Positions 6,433 through 14,446 of a stretch of 32,487 nt of DNA are shown piece after piece. A program made the position numbers and the translations under genes. The DNA is from Acidithiobacillus sulfuriphilus (GTDB lineage: Bacteria; Pseudomonadota; Gammaproteobacteria; Acidithiobacillales; Acidithiobacillaceae). Positions within the stretch are counted from its first letter, which is position 1. Each line of letters opens with the position of its first letter. The notes under the pieces are model-generated. The model was not told the origin of the DNA and made no database searches. It saw nothing but the letters and a program-made list of their open reading frames with translations. The DNA is taken from the NCBI RefSeq assembly GCF_003721225.1, contig NZ_RIZI01000172.1:1-32487 (forward strand), read 5' to 3'.

Positions 6433-7252
6433 TCTGCCCGAGATTACGGTGGTTTCCTTCAATATTCAGGTGGGTATCGGCTCGCACCGGGCCCGGCACA
6501 TGCTCCTGCACGGCTGGCGTTATGTCATGCCCCATGGCCAGAGCCTGAAAAATCTGGAGCGCATCGCGGCGCTGCTGCGGGGCGCCGACATCGCCGGTCT
6601 CAACGAGGCGGATGCGGGCTCCTTTCGCAGCCAGTTTGTCAATCAGGCGGGCTTTCTGGCCGAGAGGGCCGGTTTTCCCTACTGGGAGCAGCAGCGCACC
6701 CGCGATTTCGGCGATCTGGCCCAGCACAGCAACAGCATGTTGTCGCGCTGGGCCATTCGCAGCGTGGATCGCCATTCCCTGCCCAGCTTCATGAAAGGCC
6801 GGGGGATCCTGGAAACGCGCCATGAACTCTACGGCCATCCCCTGACGGTCTGCATCACCCATCTGGGCCTGAGCCGCCATGCCCGCTTCGACCAGGTGCG
6901 CGATCTGGCCAAACGCCTGCAAGGGCGGCGCGGGGTCATTCTCATGGGGGATTTCAACTGCACGGTGCGCTCGCCGGAGATGCGCCTGCTCTTGAGCGAA
7001 AGCGGCCTCCAGGCGCCGCCCCGGAGCCCGCCAACCTTTCCCAGTTGGGCGCCGCGGCTGGCCTTTGATCATATCCTCTGCAGCCCGGATCTGGAGTTCG
7101 TGTCCATGGAGTCCATCCCCGAACCCCTCTCGGACCACCTGGCGGTCAGGGCGCGCTTGCGTTTTCGCCCAGCAGCCCCGGCAGATGCAGATTACCCTGC
7201 GCCTGGAACGGTACCCGCAGAGCGAATGGATCGGTTACCAGATAGCCCTTGA
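6413..7252 (+). CDS. Endonuclease/exonuclease/phosphatase (EEP) family protein
   Basis: A 279-residue metal-dependent phosphoesterase. Family motifs appear in order: VVSFNIQ with the metal-binding Asn (about 13-19), AGLNEAD with the metal Glu near residue 63, ITHLGLS near 148, MGDFNC near 183 and LSDHLAV with the catalytic His near 242. No signal peptide is present. The start is TTG at 6413, chosen because GGGAGG stands six bases upstream and no ATG gives a complete N-terminus. It overlaps the preceding gene by 20 bases and closes the four-gene operon. After the last motif there is a Pro-rich tail of about 30 residues coded in DNA shared with the convergent lipoprotein gene. Substrate could be a nucleic acid, phosphoinositide-like lipid or nucleotide; sequence does not say. 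Confidence 0.85.
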   Translation: MSSAAADLPEITVVSFNIQVGIGSHRARHMLLHGWRYVMPHGQSLKNLERIAALLRGADIAGLNEADAGSFRSQFVNQAGFLAERAGFPYWEQQRTRDFGDLAQHSNSMLSRWAIRSVDRHSLPSFMKGRGILETRHELYGHPLTVCITHLGLSRHARFDQVRDLAKRLQGRRGVILMGDFNCTVRSPEMRLLLSESGLQAPPRSPPTFPSWAPRLAFDHILCSPDLEFVSMESIPEPLSDHLAVRARLRFRPAAPADADYPAPGTVPAERMDRLPDSP

Positions 7253-7631
7253 CCTCGTAAGGCAGGCTGCCCCTGCCCAGATCGCCCAATAATGGCAGAA
7301 AGTTGCCGGTAACGGGGATCTGTACCCGGGTGCTGCCATAGGCGGGCACCAGGATGGGCTGGGCGAGGAGGCCGTAGGCGATTTCCCGTCCACGCACCCA
7401 GAGGCGCGCTTCACCGGCCTTGGCGCGCAGGGCGCTGTCGTTGGGGTTGCTCACCTGCAGGGTGAGGAGCAGGGTCTGGGACAGCAGGCCTACGGACTGG
7501 GGCGCCACGTTGACGAGCTGCACTTTGGGCGCGTGGCCGGGGAGCATGCTGCAGCCCGCCAGGATCAGTAGGGCACCCGCCAGGGCAACGCGGGCAATGG
7601 CTTTTTGCGGCATTCGCGCTAAGGTGGGCAT
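7146..7631 (-). CDS. LEA14-type (water stress/hypersensitive domain) lipoprotein
   Basis: A 161-residue lipoprotein. The signal peptide ends in ILAGC with lipidation at Cys27. The rest is one LEA type-2/WHy beta-sandwich: VQLVNVAPQSVGLLSQTLLLTL, the family NPN motif in QVSNPND, then YGLLAQPILVPAYGSTRVQIPV, and a final strand at YEVKGYLVTDPFALRVPF. GGAGG eight bases upstream supports ATG 7631. Related lipoproteins occur near envelope lipid-transport genes, and here a divergent MlaE/MlaF pair begins 93 bases away, so an envelope role is reasonable. Its last 107 bases overlap the end of the convergent EEP gene, which is unusually large for unrelated genes. Confidence 0.82.
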   Translation of the reverse strand: MPTLARMPQKAIARVALAGALLILAGCSMLPGHAPKVQLVNVAPQSVGLLSQTLLLTLQVSNPNDSALRAKAGEARLWVRGREIAYGLLAQPILVPAYGSTRVQIPVTGNFLPLLGDLGRGSLPYEVKGYLVTDPFALRVPFQAQGNLHLPGLLGENASAP

Positions 7632-7723
7632 AGGGGCTCCTCCGGAGCGGGCAAGACTGGCATTATACTCGGAAAACAGCCGTTGAACTGCCCTATCATG
7701 GATAAGCGGAAACGAGAGGATTC

Positions 7724-8827
7724 ATGCCGGATACCGACGACAAGACGCCCCGCTTTACCCAGAGCGATACCGGCCTGCGCCTGACGGGCCGCTGGACCCT
7801 GGCGGAGATCGGCGGGGATTTCGCCAGCCTCCAGGCGGCCCTGCCCTCCGCGCCGCACTGGGACCTGTCGGCGGTGGCGGCCATGGACAGCGCCGGCGCG
7901 CTCCTGCTCTGGCAAGCCTGGGGGAAGGCCCTGCCCACGGGCCTGATATTGGGGGAAGAGCAAAAGGCCCTCTTTGCGCGGCTGAGCCGCTTCCCCCCCA
8001 TCCCCGCCCGGCAGCGCCACCCCCTGGCCTTCCTGGACGTCCTGGGGGGCTTCATCATCGAAATGGCCCTGGACCTCTGGGGACTGCTCCTGCTCTGGGG
8101 CGGCGTGCTGCTGGAGACAGGACTGGGCCTGCGCCATCCCGCCACCTTTCCCTGGCGGGAGATCTCGGCGACGGTGGTCAAGACCGGACCCAGCTCCCTA
8201 CCGATCCTGAGCCTCATCGGTTTTCTCATCGGGGTGGTGATCTCCTTTCAATCGGCGCCGACCCTGGCCACCTACGGGGCCAACATCTACATCATCAACA
8301 TCTCGGGCCTGAGCCTGCTGCGCGAGTTGGGACCCCTGATCACGGCGGTCATCCTCGCCGGGCGCTCCGGCTCGGCCTTCACCGCGCAGATCGGCGGCAT
8401 GCAGTTGACAGAGGAACTGGACGCCCTGCGGACCTTCGGCGTCTCCCCCATCCGCCGCCTCATCCTGCCCAAGATCATCGGCCTGGGCCTGGTGATGCCC
8501 CTGCTGGTCCTGTGGACGGATTTCGTGGGGCTCCTGGGGGCCATGCTCGTGGCCAAAGACGAATTGGGGATCGGTTATTCCTTCTTCCTGCAGCAGATGC
8601 CGGCAGTGGTCCCCAGCTTCAACCTCTGGCTGGGGCTGGCAAAGGGGGCCATCTTCGGTGTGCTGGTGGCTTGGGTGGCGGGCTTTTACGGTCTCAAGAT
8701 CCAGGCCAACACCGAGAGCCTGAGCCGCGAAACCACCAATTCGGTGGTCCTGGCCATCACCCTGGTCATCGTCATCGACGCCGTTCTCGCCATGATCTTC
8801 GCCGATACCGGGATCAGCGTCCAATGA
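7724..8827 (+). CDS. mlaE: MlaE-family phospholipid ABC transporter permease with N-terminal STAS-like domain
   Basis: A 367-residue protein. Residues about 1-95 form a STAS/MlaB-like domain (LRLTGRWTLAEIGGDF, WDLSAVAAMDSAGALLLWQA), here fused to the permease and not encoded separately. Residues about 105-367 are the MlaE/YrbE permease with five to six membrane segments and the conserved LRELGPLITAVILAGRSGSAFTAQIG split by motifs EELDALRTFG and LPKIIG. MlaE works with MlaF to move phospholipid between inner-membrane and MCE protein complexes, maintaining outer-membrane lipid asymmetry. The gene ends in an ATGA overlap with the ATPase gene. GAGAGG four bases upstream marks the start. No MCE-domain gene (mlaD) is adjacent, which departs from the usual operon. 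Confidence 0.92.
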   Translation: MPDTDDKTPRFTQSDTGLRLTGRWTLAEIGGDFASLQAALPSAPHWDLSAVAAMDSAGALLLWQAWGKALPTGLILGEEQKALFARLSRFPPIPARQRHPLAFLDVLGGFIIEMALDLWGLLLLWGGVLLETGLGLRHPATFPWREISATVVKTGPSSLPILSLIGFLIGVVISFQSAPTLATYGANIYIINISGLSLLRELGPLITAVILAGRSGSAFTAQIGGMQLTEELDALRTFGVSPIRRLILPKIIGLGLVMPLLVLWTDFVGLLGAMLVAKDELGIGYSFFLQQMPAVVPSFNLWLGLAKGAIFGVLVAWVAGFYGLKIQANTESLSRETTNSVVLAITLVIVIDAVLAMIFADTGISVQ

Positions 8828-9633
8828 AGGCCGACACGGCCATCGTGATCCAGGATCTGGGGACGCGCTTCGGTTCCCATTGGGTGCATCGGCACCTGGA
8901 TCTGTGCGTCCATACCGGCGAGGTGCTGGCCATCGTCGGCGGCAGCGGCAGCGGCAAGACTACCCTGCTGCGGGCCATGATGGGCCTCCTGCCCATTGCC
9001 GAGGGGACGATCCGCATCTTCGATCTGGATCTCCGCACCCTCGACCACGGGGCGGGTATCGCCCTGCGCCAGCGCTGGGGGGTGCTCTTTCAGCAGGGGG
9101 CACTGTTCAGCGCCCTGACGGTCTTCGAGAATATCGCTTTCCCCCTGCGGGAATGGGGGCATCTGAGCACTGCCGACATTGGCGATCTGGTGGCCCTGAA
9201 ACTGCAGATGGTTGGCCTGAAACCCGAGGACGCCTGGAAACTGCCGGCGGAACTCTCGGGGGGGATGATCAAGCGGGTGGCCCTGGCCCGGGCACTGGCC
9301 CTGGAGGCGGAGATCCTCTTTCTGGACGAGCCGACCTCCGGCCTGGACCCCATCGCCGCCGCCGATTTCGACGCCCTGCTCCGCAACCTGCATCAGGATA
9401 TCGGCTTTAGCGTGGTCATGGTCAGCCATGATCTGGATACCCTGGCGGCCACGGCCGACCGGGTGGCGGTTCTGGCCGACGGCCGGGTATTGACGGTGGG
9501 GCCTTTACTGGAGGTGGCCCAGGTGGATCACCCTTATATACGGGCCTTTTTCCATGGGGAGCGGGGCGAGCGCCTGCTGGCCGCCCTGGCGAAGGAATGC
9601 CCCCCCCGCGAAGCCGCTCCGGCGCCGGGATAG
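8824..9633 (+). CDS. mlaF: MlaF-family ABC transporter ATP-binding protein
   Basis: A 269-residue ATPase. Walker A is GGSGSGKTT (near residue 40), the Q-loop follows at VLFQQGALF, the signature is LSGGMIKRVALARA (the LSGGM variant typical of MlaF), Walker B is ILFLDEPTSGLDP, and VSHD supplies the switch histidine. It pairs with the permease encoded just before it through an ATGA overlap. The C-terminal extension after the switch region, with HPYIRAFFHGERGERL, is typical of MlaF. The gene ends eight bases from the convergent ubiX stop, and I see no strong hairpin between them. Confidence 0.93.
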   Translation: MKADTAIVIQDLGTRFGSHWVHRHLDLCVHTGEVLAIVGGSGSGKTTLLRAMMGLLPIAEGTIRIFDLDLRTLDHGAGIALRQRWGVLFQQGALFSALTVFENIAFPLREWGHLSTADIGDLVALKLQMVGLKPEDAWKLPAELSGGMIKRVALARALALEAEILFLDEPTSGLDPIAAADFDALLRNLHQDIGFSVVMVSHDLDTLAATADRVAVLADGRVLTVGPLLEVAQVDHPYIRAFFHGERGERLLAALAKECPPREAAPAPG

Positions 9634-9641
9634 GAGGCGTT

Positions 9642-10256
9642 CTACTGCCCCCAGCGCGGCCCCAGTTGATTGGGCAGGCCGAGCTGATCGAGGATGCGGG
9701 CGACGACGAAATCGATCAGATCCTCGACCCGTTGGGGGTGGTGGTAAAAACCCGGGCTGGCGGGCAGGATGCGCACCCCCAATTGCGCCAGGCGGAGCAT
9801 GTTCTCCAGATGGATGACGGAAACGGGACTCTCCCGGGGGACGAGGACCAGCAGGCGATGCTCCTTGAGCATCACGTCCGCCGCCCGTTCGATGAGGTTG
9901 TCGGACATGCCGTGGGCGATGGCCGCCAAGGCGCCGCCGGAGCAGGGGCAGACCACCATGGCCCGGGCCGCATTGGAGCCCGAGGCCACCGGCGCAAACC
10001 AATCGTCATTGGCATAGACCGAGAGAAGTTCCCGCTCCACCCCGTAGCGCGCGGCCAGGAACCCTCCCACTGCTTCGGTGGCTACCGGCAGCTCCAAGCC
10101 CATCTCCTCGCGGCACACCACCCGCGCCGCATCGGAGAGGAGCAGATAGACCTGCACCCCGGCGGTAAGGAGCACCTCCACCAGGCGCAACCCATACACG
10201 GCCCCCGAAGCGCCGGTAATGGCCACACAGATCCTGTCCTGCATTTCCCTGGTCAT
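9642..10256 (-). CDS. ubiX: UbiX flavin prenyltransferase
   Basis: A 204-residue UbiX. The N-terminus ICVAITGASGAVYGLRL is the FMN-binding loop; SDAARVVCREE, VASGSNAARAMVVCPCSGGALAAIAHG and the C-terminal LVLVPRESPVSVIHLENML are classic UbiX motifs, followed by PGFYHHPQRVEDLIDFVVARILDQLG. It joins a prenyl group from dimethylallyl phosphate to FMN, making the prenyl-FMN cofactor of the decarboxylase UbiD in ubiquinone synthesis. No ubiD is in the window. ATG 10256 is chosen because it forms an ATGA overlap with the upstream gene and has AGGGG upstream; a GTG two codons earlier also exists. Confidence 0.95.
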   Translation of the reverse strand: MTREMQDRICVAITGASGAVYGLRLVEVLLTAGVQVYLLLSDAARVVCREEMGLELPVATEAVGGFLAARYGVERELLSVYANDDWFAPVASGSNAARAMVVCPCSGGALAAIAHGMSDNLIERAADVMLKEHRLLVLVPRESPVSVIHLENMLRLAQLGVRILPASPGFYHHPQRVEDLIDFVVARILDQLGLPNQLGPRWGQ

Positions 10257-11527
10257 GACCACCCCTGCAAGCTAAACGCCGTCACAAAACCGAGTCCGGC
10301 CAGCAAAAAGAGCCCCGCCGTGGCGCCAAGGATCTGCCGCCCCCCCAGGACAAGGCCATAAACGCCATTCATGATATTGTTGCTGGCGATGGCCAGCAAT
10401 ACGGCAGCCATGAGCACACCTTGGGGGAGATGGACTCCACCCTGGGCCAAGCTCAGGATGAAAGGATTGATGTCGGTTACGCCGACCGCCACCGCCATAC
10501 CGAGAATGCCCTGACTGCCATAAACACTGCCCACCCAGTGGGCCAGGAGTGAAACGGTCACAAAAAGGGCGGCAAAAAGCATCGCCGTACCCAGTTCCAG
10601 AGGGTTGCTGGCGCCGCTGCCATCATGCACCCCCAGGTCACGGCGCATGCGCAGATACAGCCAAGCTCCATAGGCCGCCCCTGCCCCGCCCAGGACCAGC
10701 AGCCAGGGCAGGAGGCGCCAGGCCAGGGAAGGGTTGAAGAGGGCGATGATGATGTCCAGGCGCGGATAGGTCACCACCGTGGCGAGGACGATGCCCAGGC
10801 GCGCCGCGTGGGCATCCTGGGGCGAGATGCGGCCGCGCCGCGCCAGGGCCACGGTGGTGGCCGTGGAAGAGTACACCCCCCCCAGCGCCCCCGCCACCGC
10901 CAGGCCGCCGCGCATGGGGAGGTAACGCTGCACCAGATAGCTCAGATAAGCCAGGCTGGACACGGCGACCAGGGCGAGCCAGACCTCATAGGGGGTGATG
11001 GGGGTCAGGTCCGTGACGGGATGCTTGGGGAGCAGCGGCAGAATGACGCCGGCCAGCAACAAGAACTTGCCGAGGGTCAGCACCTCCGCTACCGGCAGCT
11101 TGGCCGCCACCTGATGGAGGCGGTCCCGCGCGCCGAAGAGCAGGACCGCCGCCACCGCATAGGTGACGGTCACCCAGGGCGGCGCCGTCAGCGCCAGGGG
11201 GCCGAGCAGATAGGCCATGACGTTGGCCACCGGCACCATCAGGCCGTGGGCGCGCCCCGACTCCCCCACCGCATGCCAGAGCGCCCGATAATAGGCGTAG
11301 AGCCAGGCACCAAGGGCGATAAGCCCCACGGCAAAGGGTAGCGCCGTGGCCGGATCGAGGGCATACAGGGCCGCGCCGGAGAGGGCGAGCATGGGGAAGG
11401 TACGCACGCCGCCGGGCGTCCCGCGGGCATCCCGCGTGTAATACTCTTCAAAGGCCAAACCGTAGAACAGCGCCAAGCCCAACAGGAAAAGGAGCTTGAA
11501 GGGTGTGAAGAGAAGCATGTCCGTCAT
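10253..11527 (-). CDS. MgtC/SapB-like DUF4010 integral membrane protein
   Basis: A 424-residue, very hydrophobic protein with about 11-12 predicted membrane segments. The first part (LLFLLGLALFYGLAFEEYY, then GGVRTFPMLALSGA) matches the MgtC/SapB N-terminal pattern with the conserved G-RT-F. The remainder fits DUF4010, including YLVQRYLPMRGGLAVAGALGG, SSTATTVALARR and the final GVTDINPFILSLAQ and ASNNIMNGVYG motifs. Function is unknown; transport of an ion or small solute has been suggested for relatives. AAGG eight bases upstream supports ATG 11527. It is translationally coupled to ubiX by ATGA, though a functional link to ubiquinone is not obvious. Confidence 0.85.
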   Translation of the reverse strand: MTDMLLFTPFKLLFLLGLALFYGLAFEEYYTRDARGTPGGVRTFPMLALSGAALYALDPATALPFAVGLIALGAWLYAYYRALWHAVGESGRAHGLMVPVANVMAYLLGPLALTAPPWVTVTYAVAAVLLFGARDRLHQVAAKLPVAEVLTLGKFLLLAGVILPLLPKHPVTDLTPITPYEVWLALVAVSSLAYLSYLVQRYLPMRGGLAVAGALGGVYSSTATTVALARRGRISPQDAHAARLGIVLATVVTYPRLDIIIALFNPSLAWRLLPWLLVLGGAGAAYGAWLYLRMRRDLGVHDGSGASNPLELGTAMLFAALFVTVSLLAHWVGSVYGSQGILGMAVAVGVTDINPFILSLAQGGVHLPQGVLMAAVLLAIASNNIMNGVYGLVLGGRQILGATAGLFLLAGLGFVTAFSLQGWS

Positions 11528-11545
11528 GAAACGTGCCTTACAACT

Positions 11546-11620
11546 CGTAGGAGCGGCCCATGGCCGCGACCTGCTCCGGGGCGCCGGCACGGGTGGTCGC
11601 GGCCATGGCCCGCTCCTACG
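11546..11620. repeat. REP-like inverted pair (BIME-like)
   Basis: Two 26-base units face each other: 11546-11571 starts CGTAGGAGCGG, and 11595-11620 is its reverse complement with one mismatch. Each unit is also internally palindromic around CCATGG. They are separated by 23 bases. The GTAGGAGCGG head is the hallmark of REP sequences mobilised by RAYT (TnpA-REP) transposases. A third, truncated copy lies at 1-20. The pair sits just upstream of the DUF4010 gene and between it and mpl. No RAYT gene is in the window. Confidence 0.75.
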
Positions 11621-11696
11621 CGGATGCGCACGGATGGATGGGAGCTGAGACATGATTGTTGCTTCATATTAAAAACGGCCGATGCCGAATCGAGGT

Positions 11697-13058
11697 TCAT
11701 GGTCGATCCGGACGACGCGCTTCCAGGGCGGCGAGGAGACGGGCATGGATGGCGCCGAACCCGCCGTTGCTCATGATCAGCACCTGATCACCACCCTGCA
11801 AATCGCCCCGGAGGGTGGCCAGCAGGGCATCCAGATCGGCAAAGACCCGCGCCCGCCCCGCCAGGACCGCCGCCGCGTCCCAACCCAGATCCGCGGGGGC
11901 ATAAACGTAGGCCGCGTCGGCCCCGGCCAGACTGTCCGCCAGTTGCTGCCGATGCACCCCCATCTTCATGGTGTTGGAGCGCGGTTCCAGGACCGCCACC
12001 AGGCGCGCCGGCCCGATCTTGGCGCGCAGGGCGGCGATGGTGGCGGCGATGGCGGTGGGGTGGTGGGCGAAATCGTCATAGACGGCGACGCCGTCGGCCA
12101 CCCCGCGCAGCTCCAGGCGGCGGCGTACCCCCTGGAACCCGCCCAAGGCGGCGCAGGAAACCGCCACCGGCACCCCGGCATGACGGGCGGCGAGGATGGC
12201 GGCCAGGGCGTTCTCCGCATTGAAGACGCCCGCTTGGTTCCAGGTGACCCGCCCACGCTCCTGCCCTCCTTCCAGGATGGCGAAGGCGCCGGCATCGGGC
12301 CGCTCCAGGCGGATCTGCCAGGGGCCGGCGGCGGCGAAGCGCTGCACCGGCGTCCAGCAGCCCCGGGCCAGGACCTGCTCCAGCGCGGGCGCCGCGGCAT
12401 GGACGAGAATTTGGCCGTTACCGGGGACCGTGCGGAGCAAGTGATGAAACTGGGTGATGATGGCATCCAGATCCGGGAAAATATCGGCGTGATCGTATTC
12501 GAGATTGTTGAGGATGAGGGTGCGCGGGTGGTAGTGGACGAATTTGGCGCGTTTGTCAAAGAAGGCGGTATCATATTCGTCGGCCTCGATGACAAAGAAT
12601 GAACCGCCCCCCAGGCGGGCCGAGACACCAAAATTCAGGGGTTCGCCACCAATGAGAAAGCCGGGCTCCAGGCCAGCGTAGTCCAGTATCCAGGCGAGCA
12701 TCGCCGTCGTACTCGTCTTGCCGTGGGTACCGGCCACCGCCAGCACCCAGCGGCCCTGGAGGATCTCCCGGGCCAGCCAGGCAGGGCCGGAGTCGTAGGG
12801 CAGACCGCGATCCAAGACCGCCTCGACGGCGGGGTTGCCCCGGGACAGGGCATTGCCGATGAGGACCAGAGCGGGCGCAGGCGGCAGGTGAGCGGGATCG
12901 TAGCCGTCCAGGACCGCAATCCCCTCCCGCGCCAGCAAGGTGCTCATGGGTGGATAGGCATGGGTATCGGAGCCACTGACCTGATGCCCCGCTGCCCGCG
13001 CCAGCAGGGCAATGCCGCCCATGAAGGTTCCGCAGGCGCCGAGGACGTGGATATGCAT
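11697..13058 (-). CDS. mpl: UDP-N-acetylmuramate:L-alanyl-gamma-D-glutamyl-meso-diaminopimelate ligase
   Basis: A 453-residue Mur-ligase-family enzyme of normal length that joins recovered murein tripeptide to UDP-MurNAc, recycling peptidoglycan in the cytoplasm. The N-terminus MHIHVLGACGTFMGGIALLA is diagnostic of Mpl. AVAGTHGKTSTTAM is the ATP-binding loop, FFVIEADEYDTAFFDKR and LEYDHADIFPDL are Mur-ligase core motifs, VYDDFAHHPTAI is the third motif, and PRSNTMKMG lies in the C-terminal domain. ATG 13058 gives the exact family N-terminus; a longer frame upstream is not Mpl-like. It starts four bases after the previous gene's stop without a clear ribosome site, so coupling is likely. Confidence 0.95.
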   Translation of the reverse strand: MHIHVLGACGTFMGGIALLARAAGHQVSGSDTHAYPPMSTLLAREGIAVLDGYDPAHLPPAPALVLIGNALSRGNPAVEAVLDRGLPYDSGPAWLAREILQGRWVLAVAGTHGKTSTTAMLAWILDYAGLEPGFLIGGEPLNFGVSARLGGGSFFVIEADEYDTAFFDKRAKFVHYHPRTLILNNLEYDHADIFPDLDAIITQFHHLLRTVPGNGQILVHAAAPALEQVLARGCWTPVQRFAAAGPWQIRLERPDAGAFAILEGGQERGRVTWNQAGVFNAENALAAILAARHAGVPVAVSCAALGGFQGVRRRLELRGVADGVAVYDDFAHHPTAIAATIAALRAKIGPARLVAVLEPRSNTMKMGVHRQQLADSLAGADAAYVYAPADLGWDAAAVLAGRARVFADLDALLATLRGDLQGGDQVLIMSNGGFGAIHARLLAALEARRPDRP

Positions 13059-13062
13059 GGCG

Positions 13063-13641
13063 CTAGTGCATGGCGCCGCGGGCCGGCATCTCCAGACGCC
13101 GATCCAGGGCCTGGTTGACCCGTTCATAGAGCTCGTTGAGCCTGTCGAGGATCTCCTGATAGCGCGTCTGCAAATCCGGCTCTTCGGCCAGGACGGGGTG
13201 CTCTTCGAGGGAACGGGCAAAGAGATCGCGGGTCATGCCCACCCGTTCCACCACCTCGAAGTAGGCCCAGCCATCGGGGGGCTGGGCCGTGGCGGCGTTG
13301 ACCTCCTGCTGGTAATACCAGACCAGGGCCGCCCGCGTCACCGCCCGCGGCGCGGTACCCTCTTCCGCCTCGGCGGTCTGCCACTCATGGCTGATGGGGT
13401 CCTGCCAGTCGAGATAGGCCCGGCAACGCTGGCCATTTTCGCCATAGCTGTACTCCAGACGCACGCCCACGCCCTGATCCCCCAAACGGCCGATGAGCCG
13501 CTCGGTCTCCTCCCAGTCCTCGGCATAACGCGGGACATGGGCGGGCTGTACGGAACCCATGACGAGCGTTTCCACGCGTTGCAGGAAGTCCCCATCCAGC
13601 GGCGCTCCGCGCGCAAAGTCCAGATCGTCGTCGCTGTTCAA
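13063..13641 (-). CDS. Hypothetical protein between thiG and mpl
   Basis: A 192-residue acidic, soluble protein that I do not recognise. It begins [11 protein letters not shown], has a middle section with [22 protein letters not shown] and [23 protein letters not shown], and a helical C-terminus ([20 protein letters not shown]). No signal peptide or membrane segment is present. The most economical start is TTG at 13641, which overlaps the thiG stop as TTGA. No ribosome site is visible, so translation would depend on thiG. An ATG at 13654 in another frame would join this frame if one base of the seven-T run were skipped, so the true N-terminus may be a few residues longer. It precedes mpl by four bases, so it is in the same operon. 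Confidence 0.7.
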   Translation of the reverse strand: MNSDDDLDFARGAPLDGDFLQRVETLVMGSVQPAHVPRYAEDWEETERLIGRLGDQGVGVRLEYSYGENGQRCRAYLDWQDPISHEWQTAEAEEGTAPRAVTRAALVWYYQQEVNAATAQPPDGWAYFEVVERVGMTRDLFARSLEEHPVLAEEPDLQTRYQEILDRLNELYERVNQALDRRLEMPARGAMH

Positions 13642-14417
13642 AAAAATAGACCATCCGTGGGACTGCTGGCGGTGGCGTAGCGCTTGCGCGGCATCCGTCC
13701 GGCGAGGAAGGCCTTGCGCCCGGCTTCCACGCCCAGTCGCATGGCCTCGGCCATCCGCAGGGGATCGCGGGCGGCGGCGATGGCGGTATTCAGCAGCACA
13801 CCGTCGCAGCCCAGCTCCATGGCCACGGCCACATCGGAGGCGGTACCCACGCCGGCGTCCACGAGAATGGGCACCTTCGCCTGCTCCAGAATGATCCGGA
13901 GATTGTAAGGATTGCGGATACCCAGGCCGGAACCGATGGGCGCAGCCAGGGGCATCACGGCCACGCAGCCCATCTCGGCAAAGGCCTTGCAGGCCACCGG
14001 ATCGTCCATGCTGTAGACCATCACCTGGAAACCTTCGGCCACCAGGGTCCGGGCGGCGTCGTAGGTCTGGCGCATGTCCGGATAGAGGGTCTGGGCGTCG
14101 CCGATGACTTCCAGCTTGACCAGATCCCAACCACCCAGCTCGCGGGCCAGCCGACAGGTGCGCACGGCATCCTCGGCGGTGTAACAGCCGGCAGTGTTGG
14201 GCAAAATGGTATAGCGCTCGGGGGAAAGGAAATCGAGCAGATTGGGCTCGTCGGCATTCTGCCCCAGATTGGTGCGGCGCAGCGCCACAGTGACGATCTC
14301 GGCCCCCGCTGCCTCGATGGCCCCACGGGTTTCCGCAAAGTCTTTATATTTTCCCGTCCCGACCAGCAGGCGGGAGCGGTATTCACGTCCGGCAATATGC
14401 AATATGTCAGTTGTCAT
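13638..14417 (-). CDS. thiG: Thiazole synthase
   Basis: A 259-residue ThiG of normal length. It condenses deoxyxylulose 5-phosphate, dehydroglycine and sulfur from ThiS thiocarboxylate to form the thiazole phosphate of thiamine. [13 protein letters not shown] opens the barrel, [18 protein letters not shown] and [10 protein letters not shown] (Schiff-base Lys near residue 101) follow, then [34 protein letters not shown] and [11 protein letters not shown] form the phosphate and substrate sites. The C-terminus [10 protein letters not shown] is complete. It lies 29 bases after thiS. The MoeB/ThiF-type protein at 5288 is a candidate to activate ThiS for this reaction. Confidence 0.97.
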   Translation of the reverse strand: MTTDILHIAGREYRSRLLVGTGKYKDFAETRGAIEAAGAEIVTVALRRTNLGQNADEPNLLDFLSPERYTILPNTAGCYTAEDAVRTCRLARELGGWDLVKLEVIGDAQTLYPDMRQTYDAARTLVAEGFQVMVYSMDDPVACKAFAEMGCVAVMPLAAPIGSGLGIRNPYNLRIILEQAKVPILVDAGVGTASDVAVAMELGCDGVLLNTAIAAARDPLRMAEAMRLGVEAGRKAFLAGRMPRKRYATASSPTDGLFF

Positions 14418-14446
14418 GAATCTCTATCTGCTCAGTTTCCGGCGCT

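Noticed and set aside
13642..14130. N-terminal extension of the unknown protein through thiG DNA
   Set aside because: It reads thiG in another frame and gives low-complexity Arg/Gly sequence; thiG is the real gene there.
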